DNA from: Paraclostridium bifermentans
Lineage (GTDB): Bacteria > Bacillota > Clostridia > Peptostreptococcales > Peptostreptococcaceae
Direction: 5' to 3'
NCBI RefSeq assembly: GCF_019916025.1
Contig: NZ_CP079737.1
Span: 2,046,001 to 2,110,000 of the forward strand
Length of the DNA: 64,000 bases
Shown in pieces: positions 52,917 through 62,577 of the stretch (positions are counted from its first letter, which is position 1; the number at the start of each line of letters is the position of its first letter). The notes beneath the pieces were generated by a model that was not told the DNA's origin, did no database searches, and saw only the letters and a list, made by a program, of their open reading frames with translations. The position numbers were made by a program, and so were the translations under genes.

Positions 52917-53858
52917 TTACACAACATTTACCTTTTTTTCAATATAACTAATTACATCGTTTAAAAGTATTTTTTCATCATTATAGTTATCTAAATCAAA
53001 CCACTTAGCATTTTCATATCTCCTAAACCATGTTAATTGTCTTTTAGCATACCTTCTTGAATCTCTTTTTATTATTTCTATGGCTTCTTCATAAGTGTAT
53101 TCATCATTTAGATATTTAATTATTTCTTTGTATCCTATTCCTTGCATAGATACTAGGTCACTTGAGTATCCCATATTTAAAAGATTGTTAACTTCATCTT
53201 CAAGTCCTTGACTTATCATTATGTCAACTCGTTTATTAATTCTTTTATATAGATGTTCTCTATCTCTATTCAAAACTATTATTATTGGTTCATACTTTTC
53301 ATTTAATTTTAAATCATTACTAAAGTCACTCATTTTTTTACCACTCATACAAACTTCAATGGCTCTTATAACTCTTTTAGTATTATTTTTATGGATTCTA
53401 TTTGCAGCTTCTTCATCAAGAGACTTTAATTTTTCATACATGTAGTCAATTCCATTTTCTTCAAGCTCTACTCTTAACATTTCTCTTAACTCATTGTCTG
53501 CATCTGATTTTGCAAAATCCATATTATATATAAGAGAATTTAAATAAAGGCCTGTACCACCAGTTACAAGTGCTAATTTGTCTTTTTCTACAATTTCATT
53601 TATATAATCATTAGCTCTTTCTTGAAATTCAGATACAGAAAAACTATAGTCCGGAGTAACTTCATCTATTAAATAATGTTTTATCCCATCCATTTCACCT
53701 TCTGTGACTTTTGCACTTCCCACATCCATATATTTATATATTTGCATAGAATCTGCTGATATTATCTCCATATTCATCTTTTTAGCTAATTGTATTGATA
53801 AGTTTGTTTTTCCAACTGCAGTTGGTCCCGTCAGTATGACTAAAGGTATCTTTTTCAT
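52917..53858 (-). CDS. miaA: tRNA dimethylallyltransferase MiaA
   Basis: The 313-residue enzyme has the P-loop LTGPTAVGKTNLSIQLA, DSMQIYKYMDVGSAKV, and GTGLYLNSLIYNMDF, all MiaA hallmarks. It adds the dimethylallyl group to A37 of tRNAs reading UNN codons, including the tRNA-Sec class in some bacteria. It starts 16 bp after the extended mutL frame, with GAAGGGGAG upstream. Confidence 0.94.
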   Translation of the reverse strand: MKKIPLVILTGPTAVGKTNLSIQLAKKMNMEIISADSMQIYKYMDVGSAKVTEGEMDGIKHYLIDEVTPDYSFSVSEFQERANDYINEIVEKDKLALVTGGTGLYLNSLIYNMDFAKSDADNELREMLRVELEENGIDYMYEKLKSLDEEAANRIHKNNTKRVIRAIEVCMSGKKMSDFSNDLKLNEKYEPIIIVLNRDREHLYKRINKRVDIMISQGLEDEVNNLLNMGYSSDLVSMQGIGYKEIIKYLNDEYTYEEAIEIIKRDSRRYAKRQLTWFRRYENAKWFDLDNYNDEKILLNDVISYIEKKVNVV

Positions 53859-53874
53859 CTGCTCCCCTTCTTTC

Positions 53875-55920
53875 TTACATAATTCGTTTAAACATCTTTT
53901 CTATTTCAGTTTTTGATATTTCTACAAATATCGGTCTACCATGAGGTCATGTAAAAGGGTTTTTACACATTTCAATTTGATTTAACAAACTATTGATTTC
54001 TTCATCGTATATGCTGTCATTAGCTTTTATAGCTGCTTTACAAGCCATCGATGCGAATTTTTCGCCTTTTAACTCATAATTATTTTTTATCTCATCTATG
54101 TTATCAATTATATCTAAAACAAACTTTTCAGATTCTGGTGTTCCAAATATAGTAGGTACACATCTTATCATTATATGATTTTTACCAAATATCTCTATTT
54201 CAAAACCAAACTTCATAAATAAATCTATATTATTTTCAACTTGTAGCATATCTGTCGTTGCTAATTCTAAAACAATTGGATCTAATAACATTTGCATATT
54301 TATATCCATATCGTAAAATTTGTCCATATATTTTTCAAATAACACTCTTTCATGTGCTGCATGTTGGTCTAGTAAATACATATGACTCCCTTTTTGAAGT
54401 ATTATATATGTTTTAAATATAGTTCCTATAACTATATATTCACTTAATGAAAATTTGTTTTTGTCACTATTATTAAACTCTACTTGTTCATTCTTTTCTG
54501 TATATACATTTTCAGATTCTTTTATTAAACCTTCACTACTTGTAGATTTGTCCTTTAAAGTATCCTCTTCATTGATTTTTAAACTTTTGTTTTCTTCTTT
54601 TTTTTCTAATTCTACTAAATCATTAAAACTATAAACTTTGTTTAAGTCTATTGTCTCATCTAGTAATACAGTTTCTTCTTTAATGCTTTTGTTTATTTTA
54701 TCATTTATATTTTTAGACTTAATACTTCTTTCTAATTCCTTTCTTTCGTCTAATTCTTGAAATGTATATGTCTGACTTTTATATTCTTTTTCTAAGTTAT
54801 TTAATATACCTTGATTTATATTTTCTGGGCTAACTTGATTTTTATTATGATTCAAACTGTTATCCAAATTATTAACCTTTTTTAAATCTCGCTTTTCAAA
54901 ATTATCATAAGTTTCATATTTTCCTATCAAATTAGACCTAATTAACGACTTTCTTATATACTCTTTAAGTTCTACATATATTTGTTGTTCATTTTCAAAC
55001 TTCAATTCTAATTTTGTAGGATGTATGTTTACATCTATTTTAGATGGATTTATTTCTATATTTAGAAAACAAACTGCATGCTTATTTATAGGTATCAATG
55101 ATTTATACCCTTCACTTATAGAATCTAGTATAATTTTACTTTTAACATATCGTTTATTTATATATATATGTTGAAGGTTTTTGTTAGCTCTGTAAACATT
55201 GTTGTTTCCTATATATCCACTTACTTTAAAAAACTGACTTTCATGATTTAACTCTATTAAATTTTCAGTTATATCTTTTCCATAAATACTTCTTATAGTG
55301 TTTATTAACTTTCCATCACCAGGAGAATTTAACATAGTTTTTTTATTATTTATATATTTAATACTAACTTTAGGATTACCTATAACGAGCTTGTTTATTA
55401 AATCACTAATATTTATAGTTTCTGCATGTGTTGACTTCAAAAACTTTTGTCTAACAGGTGTATTAAAAAATAAATCTCTTGCTATAATAGTTGTCCCATT
55501 GTTAGTTCCTATTGGTTCTTTTGATATAACTTTTCCGCCTTCTACTATAATTTTAGTTCCTACTGGCTCACCTTTATGCTTTGTAATCATTTCAATCTTA
55601 GCAACTGATGCAATAGATGCTAAAGCTTCTCCTCTAAACCCTAAAGAGTATAGATCATATAAATCATCTATTTGTTTTATCTTACTAGTTGCATGTCTTA
55701 AAAAACTTTTTTCAACTTCGCTAGATTCAATTCCATTTCCATTATCAGTTATTCTAATTAATTTTTTACCACCATCTTCTATTTCAACTATAATTTTAGA
55801 ACTTTGCGCGTCAATTGAGTTTTCAACAAGTTCTTTAACTACAGAAGAAGGTCTTTCTACAACCTCACCAGCTTGCAGTTGATTTATAGTAACTTCATCT
55901 AATATATTAATTCGAGCCAT
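53875..55920 (-). CDS. mutL: DNA mismatch repair MutL with an in-frame UGA at the CPHGRP cysteine (Sec candidate)
   Basis: The frame ends in TGA at 53947-53949 after NPFT, but the same frame continues for 23 more codons (PHGRPIFVEISKTEIEKMFK..) to TAA at 53875. B. subtilis MutL ends NPFT-like CPHGRP and MEKMFKRVM, so the UGA stands precisely where the zinc-binding Cys is expected. The N-terminal GHKL ATPase has ELVENSIDAQSSKIIVEIED and GFRGEALASIASVAK; the endonuclease domain has LLDQHAAHERVLFEKYMDKF. Total length with readthrough is 681 residues. A perfect 7-bp hairpin follows the UGA. As a stop, the protein would lack its last conserved motif. Confidence 0.85.
53915..53932 (-). promoter_or_regulatory. 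SECIS-like hairpin after the mutL UGA
   Basis: On the minus strand GATATTT-GTAG-AAATATC: a perfect 7-bp stem with a 4-base loop whose first base is G. The loop starts 22 bases after the UGA. All bSECIS rules that I know (spacing, loop size, loop G) are met. Confidence 0.65.
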
Positions 55921-55976
55921 ATATTCACCTCATTTCATAGATAAAAATTTGTATATTTTAACTCTATTTAATTGAT

Positions 55977-58772
55977 TTATTTAGACTTTTTAGCCTTAGT
56001 TTGTAAGCTATATAAGGCATTCATAGCATCTAATGGAGTCATATTTAAAATGTCTAATTTTTTAATTTCTTCAACTAAACTTTCATCATAAACAGACCCA
56101 AAAGCTATTTGAGTAACTGCAACTTCATCTTCTACAGTATTTTCTTTAAGTTCTTTATTTTCTTTTTTAAGCTTATTTATTTCACTTTTTAGCTTTCCTA
56201 TATTTAAATTATAGTCATTTTCTTTGATATTTATATTTTCTTTGAAACTTTTATATTCATTTTGCAAAGTTTCGTACACTTTTATATCTATATGATTTTC
56301 GCTACTTTCTAATTTTTCTTTAATGTTAATAGCAGCGCTTAAATCTTGTTGAATATGATTTTTCTCTAAATCTTTTAATATTTCCTTTGATCTAGCAATA
56401 ACTCTTTGCGGAAGCTTTGCAAGCTCTGCTACATATATACCATAGCTCTTATCAGCTCCACCTTCTATTATTTTTCTTAAAAATACAATTCCATCATTGT
56501 TTTCTTGAACTGCTACAGAATAGTTTTTAACATCATAAAACTCATCTTCTAATTCTACTAACTCATGGTAGTGTGTAGCAAATAAAGTCTTACATTTTAT
56601 ATTTGCCTGAATATATTCAACTATAGACCACGCTAAACTAATTCCATCATAAGTACTAGTGCCTCGTCCTATTTCATCTAGTATAACTAAACTTTTATCT
56701 GTTGCATTTTTAAGTATTTGAGAAACTTCAGTCATTTCAACCATAAAAGTAGACTGTCCTTGAGCTAAATCGTCACTAGCTCCAACTCTTGTAAATATTC
56801 TATCTAAAATAGGTATATTGGCGTATTCTGCTGGTACAAATGATCCTATGTGAGCCATTAATGCTATTACTGCAGTTTGTCTCATATAAGTAGATTTACC
56901 TGCCATATTTGGACCTGTAATTATGTTTATAATATTTTCACCTTGATTTAAATACGTATCATTAGGCACAAAGTTTTCTTCTCCAACTATGCTTTCAACA
57001 ACAGGGTGACGTCCATTTTTTATATCCAATTTATTACTTTCATTAATTATAGGTTTTACATAATTATTTATATAAGCAACAGTTGCTAATGAGACAAATA
57101 CATCTATATTAGCTATTATTTTTGCAACTGATTGAATTCTATCTATATTTTGATATATGTTATTTCTTATATTTACAAAAATCTCATATTCTAAATTTTT
57201 AATTTTATCTTCTGCATTTAAAATTTTATCTTCTATTTCTTTTAATTCACTAGTTATATATCTTTCCGCATTACTTAATGTTTGCTTTCTTATATATGTT
57301 TCATCTATATTTGCATTAGCTAAATTTGCTTTTGTTATTTCTATATAATATCCAAATACTTTGTTAAATCCTACTTTTAAAGATTTAACTCCTGTTTTTT
57401 CTTTTTCTCTATTTTCTATTTCCTTTATCATAAAGGCACCATTTTTAGATATATCTCTCAAAGAATTTAGTTCATCATTAAATTCAGATTTAATTATATT
57501 TCCATCCTTTATTGTTATTGATGGATCTTCAAGTATCGCACTATCTATTAAATCATATATATCATTTAAATCATCCATATCTGAAATGTATTTTTTAAGA
57601 ATATTTGCATCTGATAAATTTATAATTTTTTTAAGTTGTGGTAATTTTTCTATAGAATTTTTTAAATGTATCATTTCTTTAGGTGTAACTTTTTCAAATG
57701 CAATTTTTCCACAAATTCTTTCTATATCGTATACATTTTTCAGAGTTTCAATTAGGTCTTCCCTTAACATAAAGTCATCTTTTAGCTCTTCAATAACATT
57801 AAGTCTTTTTTCAATTCGTAGTTTATTTACTAGTGGCTCTTCTACATATTTTCTAAGCATTCTTCCACCCATGGCAGTAGATGTTTTGTCTAAAACATGA
57901 AGAAGTGATCCTTTTTTTGCATTTCCTCTTATAGTAGATGTTAATTCTAAGTTACTTCTTGTAAACATATCTAAAACCATATACTCTTGTGAGTTATATA
58001 TATTTATATTATTTATATTAGAAGTTATTTGTTTTTGGGTATTGTAAATATAATTTAATATAATGCATAAACTAGATGATATAAGTCCTAACTCATCTAA
58101 TTTTAAATTTTTTAAATACTCCTTGGAAAAATATTTATTTAATATATTTTCATCTAAATAACTTTCATCAAAATTTTCATTTATATATATATTGCTTAAA
58201 GTTGCTATATTTCTTATTTTTTCAACAGTAGCTAAATCATTTGCAATTATTTCAGTAGGATGAATCTTAGCTATTTCTTCTACTAGTTTTTCTTCACCTA
58301 AATATGTTGCGTTAACTTCTCCTGTACTTATATCTGTATATGAAATACCTATTTTATCACCATTAGTGTACATAGCTAATAGGTAATTATTTTTCTTATT
58401 TTCTAATAGGGCACCCTCAAGAACTGTCCCTGGAGTTATTACTCTTACTACATCTCTCTTTACTATTCCTTTTGAAGCATTTACATCTTCAACTTGTTCA
58501 CATATTGCGACTTTATATCCGTTTTCAACTAATTTTGATATATAATTTTGAGAAGAGTGAAATGGTATCCCACACATAGGAGCTCTTTCATCCATACCAC
58601 ACTCTCTTCCTGTAAGTGCTATTTCTAAAGTTTTTGAAGCTACTATTGCATCTTCGAAAAACATTTCATAAAAATCCCCAAGCCTAAAAAACATTATGCA
58701 GTCATTATATCTATTTTTAACTTCAAAGTATTGTCTCATCATAGGAGTTAATTTACTTCTATCTATATTCAT
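55977..58772 (-). CDS. mutS: DNA mismatch repair protein MutS
   Basis: The 931-residue protein has the mismatch-binding start MMRQYFEVKNRYNDCIMFFR (Phe-x-Glu-type motif in RLGDFYEMF), Walker A in NIITGPNMAGKSTYMRQTAV, and LVILDEIGRGTSTYDGISLA for Walker B. The C-terminal end SKEILKDLEKNHIQ is coiled coil. It recognises mismatches and recruits MutL, encoded next, 56 bp away. AAGGAGG precedes the ATG. Confidence 0.96.
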   Translation of the reverse strand: MNIDRSKLTPMMRQYFEVKNRYNDCIMFFRLGDFYEMFFEDAIVASKTLEIALTGRECGMDERAPMCGIPFHSSQNYISKLVENGYKVAICEQVEDVNASKGIVKRDVVRVITPGTVLEGALLENKKNNYLLAMYTNGDKIGISYTDISTGEVNATYLGEEKLVEEIAKIHPTEIIANDLATVEKIRNIATLSNIYINENFDESYLDENILNKYFSKEYLKNLKLDELGLISSSLCIILNYIYNTQKQITSNINNINIYNSQEYMVLDMFTRSNLELTSTIRGNAKKGSLLHVLDKTSTAMGGRMLRKYVEEPLVNKLRIEKRLNVIEELKDDFMLREDLIETLKNVYDIERICGKIAFEKVTPKEMIHLKNSIEKLPQLKKIINLSDANILKKYISDMDDLNDIYDLIDSAILEDPSITIKDGNIIKSEFNDELNSLRDISKNGAFMIKEIENREKEKTGVKSLKVGFNKVFGYYIEITKANLANANIDETYIRKQTLSNAERYITSELKEIEDKILNAEDKIKNLEYEIFVNIRNNIYQNIDRIQSVAKIIANIDVFVSLATVAYINNYVKPIINESNKLDIKNGRHPVVESIVGEENFVPNDTYLNQGENIINIITGPNMAGKSTYMRQTAVIALMAHIGSFVPAEYANIPILDRIFTRVGASDDLAQGQSTFMVEMTEVSQILKNATDKSLVILDEIGRGTSTYDGISLAWSIVEYIQANIKCKTLFATHYHELVELEDEFYDVKNYSVAVQENNDGIVFLRKIIEGGADKSYGIYVAELAKLPQRVIARSKEILKDLEKNHIQQDLSAAINIKEKLESSENHIDIKVYETLQNEYKSFKENINIKENDYNLNIGKLKSEINKLKKENKELKENTVEDEVAVTQIAFGSVYDESLVEEIKKLDILNMTPLDAMNALYSLQTKAKKSK

Positions 58773-59001
58773 ACTCTTTGCCTCCTTTACATTCTACATA
58801 TTATATCATATTTAAGTGTTTATACTTATATCTATATTTATATCTTTTTAATTTTTAAATTGGCTATATAATATATCACCATTTATAAATATTTGTCATA
58901 TAATCTATTATAGTAAATTTTAATATAGGTATTAAATAAATTTCAACTTTATTTTATCTTTTAATTTACTATATAAAATAATTATAAGAGAGGTAATATT
59001 T

Positions 59002-59484
59002 ATGGGTTTATGGTGTAAATCAAATAAAAAATGCGGATTTAAAAAACCTAATAAATGTAAAAAATATTACTATAATTGCAATAACTCTTCATGCGGTAAC
59101 AACAATAATTCAAATATAACTCCTTGCAGTGGTAAAAAACCTGTAAGTTCTACAAACCATTATAAAAGTTATACATGCTTAGATGGAAAAGATTACTTTG
59201 TTGTAAATGAAAACTTCTATGATAATTACTATGAAAAATGTAACCACTACTATATAACTGATTGCAATCATATAACTGATCATTACTATGAATATAATGT
59301 ATATCATTATGATACAAAGGATACTCACGATGAAAAATATGTTTGCAAAGATGTAGATAAGATAGATCCAAATAATAATTGTGTAGAAAAAAATAATGGT
59401 TGTTCAGAAAAAGAAAATTGTGATTGCCACTGTGGATGTAACTGCGATTATTGTAAAAAGCATAGAGAAAACAGCAGTTGCTAG
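59002..59484 (+). CDS. Cys/Asn/Tyr/His-rich protein, probably spore coat (CotD-like)
   Basis: The 160-residue protein has 26 cysteines plus many Asn, Tyr and His, for example NHYYITDCNHITDHYYEYNV in the middle. The central block resembles the CotD family, and the ends DCHCGCNCDYCKKH are metal-ligand-like. Such composition is typical of spore coat or exosporium proteins that cross-link or bind metals. AGAGAGGT precedes the ATG. It is divergent from mutS. No sporulation sigma promoter was confirmed. Confidence 0.75.
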   Translation: MGLWCKSNKKCGFKKPNKCKKYYYNCNNSSCGNNNNSNITPCSGKKPVSSTNHYKSYTCLDGKDYFVVNENFYDNYYEKCNHYYITDCNHITDHYYEYNVYHYDTKDTHDEKYVCKDVDKIDPNNNCVEKNNGCSEKENCDCHCGCNCDYCKKHRENSSC

Positions 59485-59497
59485 TTAAATAAAAATA

Positions 59498-59540
59498 CTA
59501 TTTCCCCTAGTATTTTTGTTTCTAGGGGAGATAATTTTTT
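59498..59540 (+). terminator. Terminator after coat-like gene
   Basis: ATTTCCCCTAG / CTAGGGGAGAT arms followed by a T-run. Confidence 0.8.
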
Positions 59541-59571
59541 AACTCTTATATATTATTTTTATAAAACAAAC

Positions 59572-59605
59572 AAACCTATTCAAATGAATAGGTTTGTTTG
59601 CTTTT
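59572..59605 (-). terminator. Terminator of the permuted oppA
   Basis: AAACAAACCTATTC / GAATAGGTTTGTTT arms with T-rich flank on the minus strand. Confidence 0.88.
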
Positions 59606-61241
59606 ATTCTTTATTCCCATTTATAAGCATAAAAAATGTTGTTGCATTTTTGCTAGTACTAAACTCATCAGTATCTTTATATTTATCAATAAATTCATTT
59701 GTTATTCCTACGAAATCAATATCTCCATTTTCATATAAATTTACATCAGCTGATCCCTCTTTTACAATTTTTGTATTTACAGACTCTAATTTAACAGTAT
59801 TTTTATCCCAGTAATTTTGATTTTTAGTCATTATATAAACATCATCTAATTTCCATTTAGTTAAAGTAAATGGCCCATTATATAATGTAGATTCTTTAGT
59901 TGTTCCATACTTATCCCCTTGATTTGCTACAAATTTTTCATTTTGTGGGAAAAATACTGGAAATGCCATTAGTCTATCAAAATAGCTAACAGGTCTATTA
60001 AGTTTTATTTCTAATGTATAATCATCTAATGCTTTAATGCCTACTCCTTCAGCTTCTTTAGTTTTTCCTGTATTATAATCTTGAGCTCCAATAATATCAT
60101 ACATTATAAATCCATATTGAGAAGCAGTTTCTGGATTTAAGGTTCTCTTAAAAGCATATTCAAAATCATTAGCAGTTACTTTATCTCCGTTACTCCACTT
60201 AGAATCTTCTCTTAAATTAAAAGTCCAAGTTTTTTTATCTTCTGATGATTCCCAGCTCTTAGCAATACCTTCAACTACCTTTCCATCATTATCTACCCTT
60301 ACAAGTCCTTCCATAACATTATTTGCAGCACTAAATGATAACGAATCTGTAGATCTACTCATATCTAAAGAAGGTATATCTGAAGTACTTGTTAAATTTA
60401 ATTCATTTCTTCCTTCTGCACTTGCCCACTTATAAGCATATTTTGCTCCGTATGGAATTATAGTTATTCCATCTACATAAGGTTTTTGTATATAAGCACT
60501 ACTACTTTGGAAAAGAGGCATTATAAATGCGTCACTCAGTAAAAGTTCTTCTGCTTTAGCATATTTTTTCCAACTATCGTTAATATTTGCTGAAGTTTTT
60601 CCTTCTTCTATTAAATAATTATAGCCTTTACTATCATATCCACTATTTACTCCAAATTTTCCAGTAGTAGTAAACGTCTCTAAAAATGTTAATGGATCTG
60701 GATAATCAGCAACCCAAGAGCTATAAACTAAATCATAATCTCCTTGTGCTTCTAATTGTTGCTTTTGCTTAAATGGAACTTGCTTTATCTCTACTGTCAT
60801 TCCACCTAGATTTTTTTGTAATTGACTTTGAAAAAATTCTCCTACTCTCTTACTACTTTCTGCATCTGATGTCAAAACTTCTATTGTAACTTTATCAAAA
60901 CCCAAATCCTTCTTTGCTTTTTCCCAGTGACTTTGGGCTTCTTTTAAATCATATCCACTTCCCATATTACCAGCAATCTCTCTATAGTCTTTACCTTCAT
61001 CATTTATGGCTAACCCCTCTGGTGTATAATAATTTATCGGATTTGATCCATTATTCAAAATAACACTAGTTATTTCGCTTTTGTCAACTGCCATAGATAT
61101 TGCAAGTCTTGCATCTTTATTTTTCAATAATTTACTAGAATTTATAACTTTATCTTTTTCTTGGCTACTACATCCTACTAAGATCGATGAAGTCATTAAT
61201 GTAATTAGTGTCATTGTCGATACATATTTTTTTAATATCAT
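59604..61241 (-). CDS. Circularly permuted oligopeptide-binding lipoprotein (OppA/SBP_bac_5)
   Basis: After a lipoprotein signal ending SSILVGC, residues ~38-278 carry what is normally the C-terminal half of OppA (KNKDARLAISMAVDKSEITS, WVADYPDPLTFLETF, TIIPYGAKYAYKWA). Residues ~279-545 then carry the normal N-terminal half (NELNLTSTSDIPSLDMSRST, WKLDDVYIMTKNQNYWDKN), ending at FFMLINGNKE. In ordinary OppA the latter joins directly to KNKDARLAIS. So this is a clean circular permutation with a new signal peptide, not a truncation. The ATG at 61241 with GGAGGGG is chosen over 61256. No oppBCDF genes are beside it. Confidence 0.88.
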   Translation of the reverse strand: MILKKYVSTMTLITLMTSSILVGCSSQEKDKVINSSKLLKNKDARLAISMAVDKSEITSVILNNGSNPINYYTPEGLAINDEGKDYREIAGNMGSGYDLKEAQSHWEKAKKDLGFDKVTIEVLTSDAESSKRVGEFFQSQLQKNLGGMTVEIKQVPFKQKQQLEAQGDYDLVYSSWVADYPDPLTFLETFTTTGKFGVNSGYDSKGYNYLIEEGKTSANINDSWKKYAKAEELLLSDAFIMPLFQSSSAYIQKPYVDGITIIPYGAKYAYKWASAEGRNELNLTSTSDIPSLDMSRSTDSLSFSAANNVMEGLVRVDNDGKVVEGIAKSWESSEDKKTWTFNLREDSKWSNGDKVTANDFEYAFKRTLNPETASQYGFIMYDIIGAQDYNTGKTKEAEGVGIKALDDYTLEIKLNRPVSYFDRLMAFPVFFPQNEKFVANQGDKYGTTKESTLYNGPFTLTKWKLDDVYIMTKNQNYWDKNTVKLESVNTKIVKEGSADVNLYENGDIDFVGITNEFIDKYKDTDEFSTSKNATTFFMLINGNKE

Positions 61242-61344
61242 GTATATCCCCTCCATTTTAATATATTTTATTAATAAATAAGCTATTAGTTACATAATTT
61301 TAATCACCATTTTCTTTCAATATAATCCATCTTTAAATTAAAAT

Positions 61345-61388
61345 AAAAAAGAAAGTGAATAGTTTTGCCTATCACTTTCTTTTTTATT
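61345..61388 (-). terminator. Terminator of the amidohydrolase gene
   Basis: AAAAAGAAAGTGA / TCACTTTCTTTTT arms with T-runs both sides. Confidence 0.88.
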
Positions 61389-61392
61389 TTAA

Positions 61393-62550
61393 TTAATTTT
61401 TAGAATAAACTATATTTCCATCTATTATGGTATATAAAGTTTCTGTAAACACTTCCATAGGGTTACCTGTAAATATAGCTATATCTGCATCTTTTCCAGC
61501 TTCAAGAGTTCCTAATCTATCATCAACTCCACAAATTTTTGCTGCATTTATAGTTATAGTTTTAAGTCCTTCATATATTCCTAATCCTTTTTTAGCTGCA
61601 AACCCTGCACAAATTGGCAAATATTGAATAGGTATTACTGGATGATCTGTTGTTATTGCAACTTGAACACCATCTTCATTTAGCTTTCCAGCTGTTTCAA
61701 AAGTTCTATTTTTAAGCTCTACTTTACTTCTACTAGTTAGACTAGGTCCAACAATCGCACTAAAACCGGAATTTTTTATGTATTCTGTAATAAGATGTCC
61801 TTCTGTACAATGATCTAATGTCATATCTAAGTCAAACTCTTTGGCAATCCTAATGGCCGTAAGTATATCATCGGCTCTGTGAGCATGAGCTTTTAGAGGT
61901 ATTTTTTTATTTAAAACGTCTATAAAGCATTCTTGTTTTAAATCAATATCAAAATGTTCACCTTTCTGTTTAGCTATTTCTTTCTTGTTTTTGTAATTCA
62001 AAGCATTAGTTAATGCTTCTCTTAAAATTGCAGCTGTAGCCATTCTTGTAGATGGAGATATATTTTTAGATGAATATACTCTTTTCGGATTTTCTCCAAA
62101 TGCAACTTTCATAGCTGCCTCTTCTTTTACAACCATATCATCTATACATGATCCACTCGTCTTTATAAATGTAAATTTGCCCCCGCATACATTAGCACTT
62201 CCTTGGCCTGTCATAACAGAGGTTATTCCTCCTTCTATAGCATCCTTAAATGCCTCATCTAAAGGATTTATTGCATCTATAGCTCTTAAGTGGGCTGTTA
62301 ATGGTGTTGTTGCTTCATTTATATCATCACCTTCAAATCTTATCCCTTCTTCACTTAACCCTATATGGCAATGAGATTCTATAATTCCAGGCATCACCCA
62401 TCCACCTTGAGCATCTATAACTTCCATAATATCTAATTCATTTATATATTTATCAACATTTATTATCTTTCCATCATCTATAAGTACACATCCATTGTCA
62501 TAATTTACTCCGGTCATAGTTATAATCTTTCCATTTTTTATTAAAATCAT
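61393..62550 (-). CDS. Amidohydrolase (HutI/COG1228-like), substrate unknown
   Basis: The 385-residue protein has the metal motifs GIIESHCHIGL near residue 60, KAHAHRADDILTAIRI, LDHCTEGHL and TTDHPVIP. It belongs with imidazolonepropionase-like amidohydrolases (deaminases and ring-openers) but lacks a recognisable specificity marker. The ATG at 62550 has GGAGG 5 bases away; the TTG at 62562 overlaps that site. Since the window's purine operon lacks aminoimidazole deaminase and imidazolonase genes, this family member is a conceivable candidate, though it is 56 kb away. Confidence 0.78.
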   Translation of the reverse strand: MILIKNGKIITMTGVNYDNGCVLIDDGKIINVDKYINELDIMEVIDAQGGWVMPGIIESHCHIGLSEEGIRFEGDDINEATTPLTAHLRAIDAINPLDEAFKDAIEGGITSVMTGQGSANVCGGKFTFIKTSGSCIDDMVVKEEAAMKVAFGENPKRVYSSKNISPSTRMATAAILREALTNALNYKNKKEIAKQKGEHFDIDLKQECFIDVLNKKIPLKAHAHRADDILTAIRIAKEFDLDMTLDHCTEGHLITEYIKNSGFSAIVGPSLTSRSKVELKNRTFETAGKLNEDGVQVAITTDHPVIPIQYLPICAGFAAKKGLGIYEGLKTITINAAKICGVDDRLGTLEAGKDADIAIFTGNPMEVFTETLYTIIDGNIVYSKN

Positions 62551-62577
62551 TGAATCCTCCAAGTTATAGTTTTAGTT

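Noticed and set aside
55298-55882. 194-residue plus-strand frame inside mutL
   Set aside because: Shadow of mutL; a low-complexity antisense reading without a start site.
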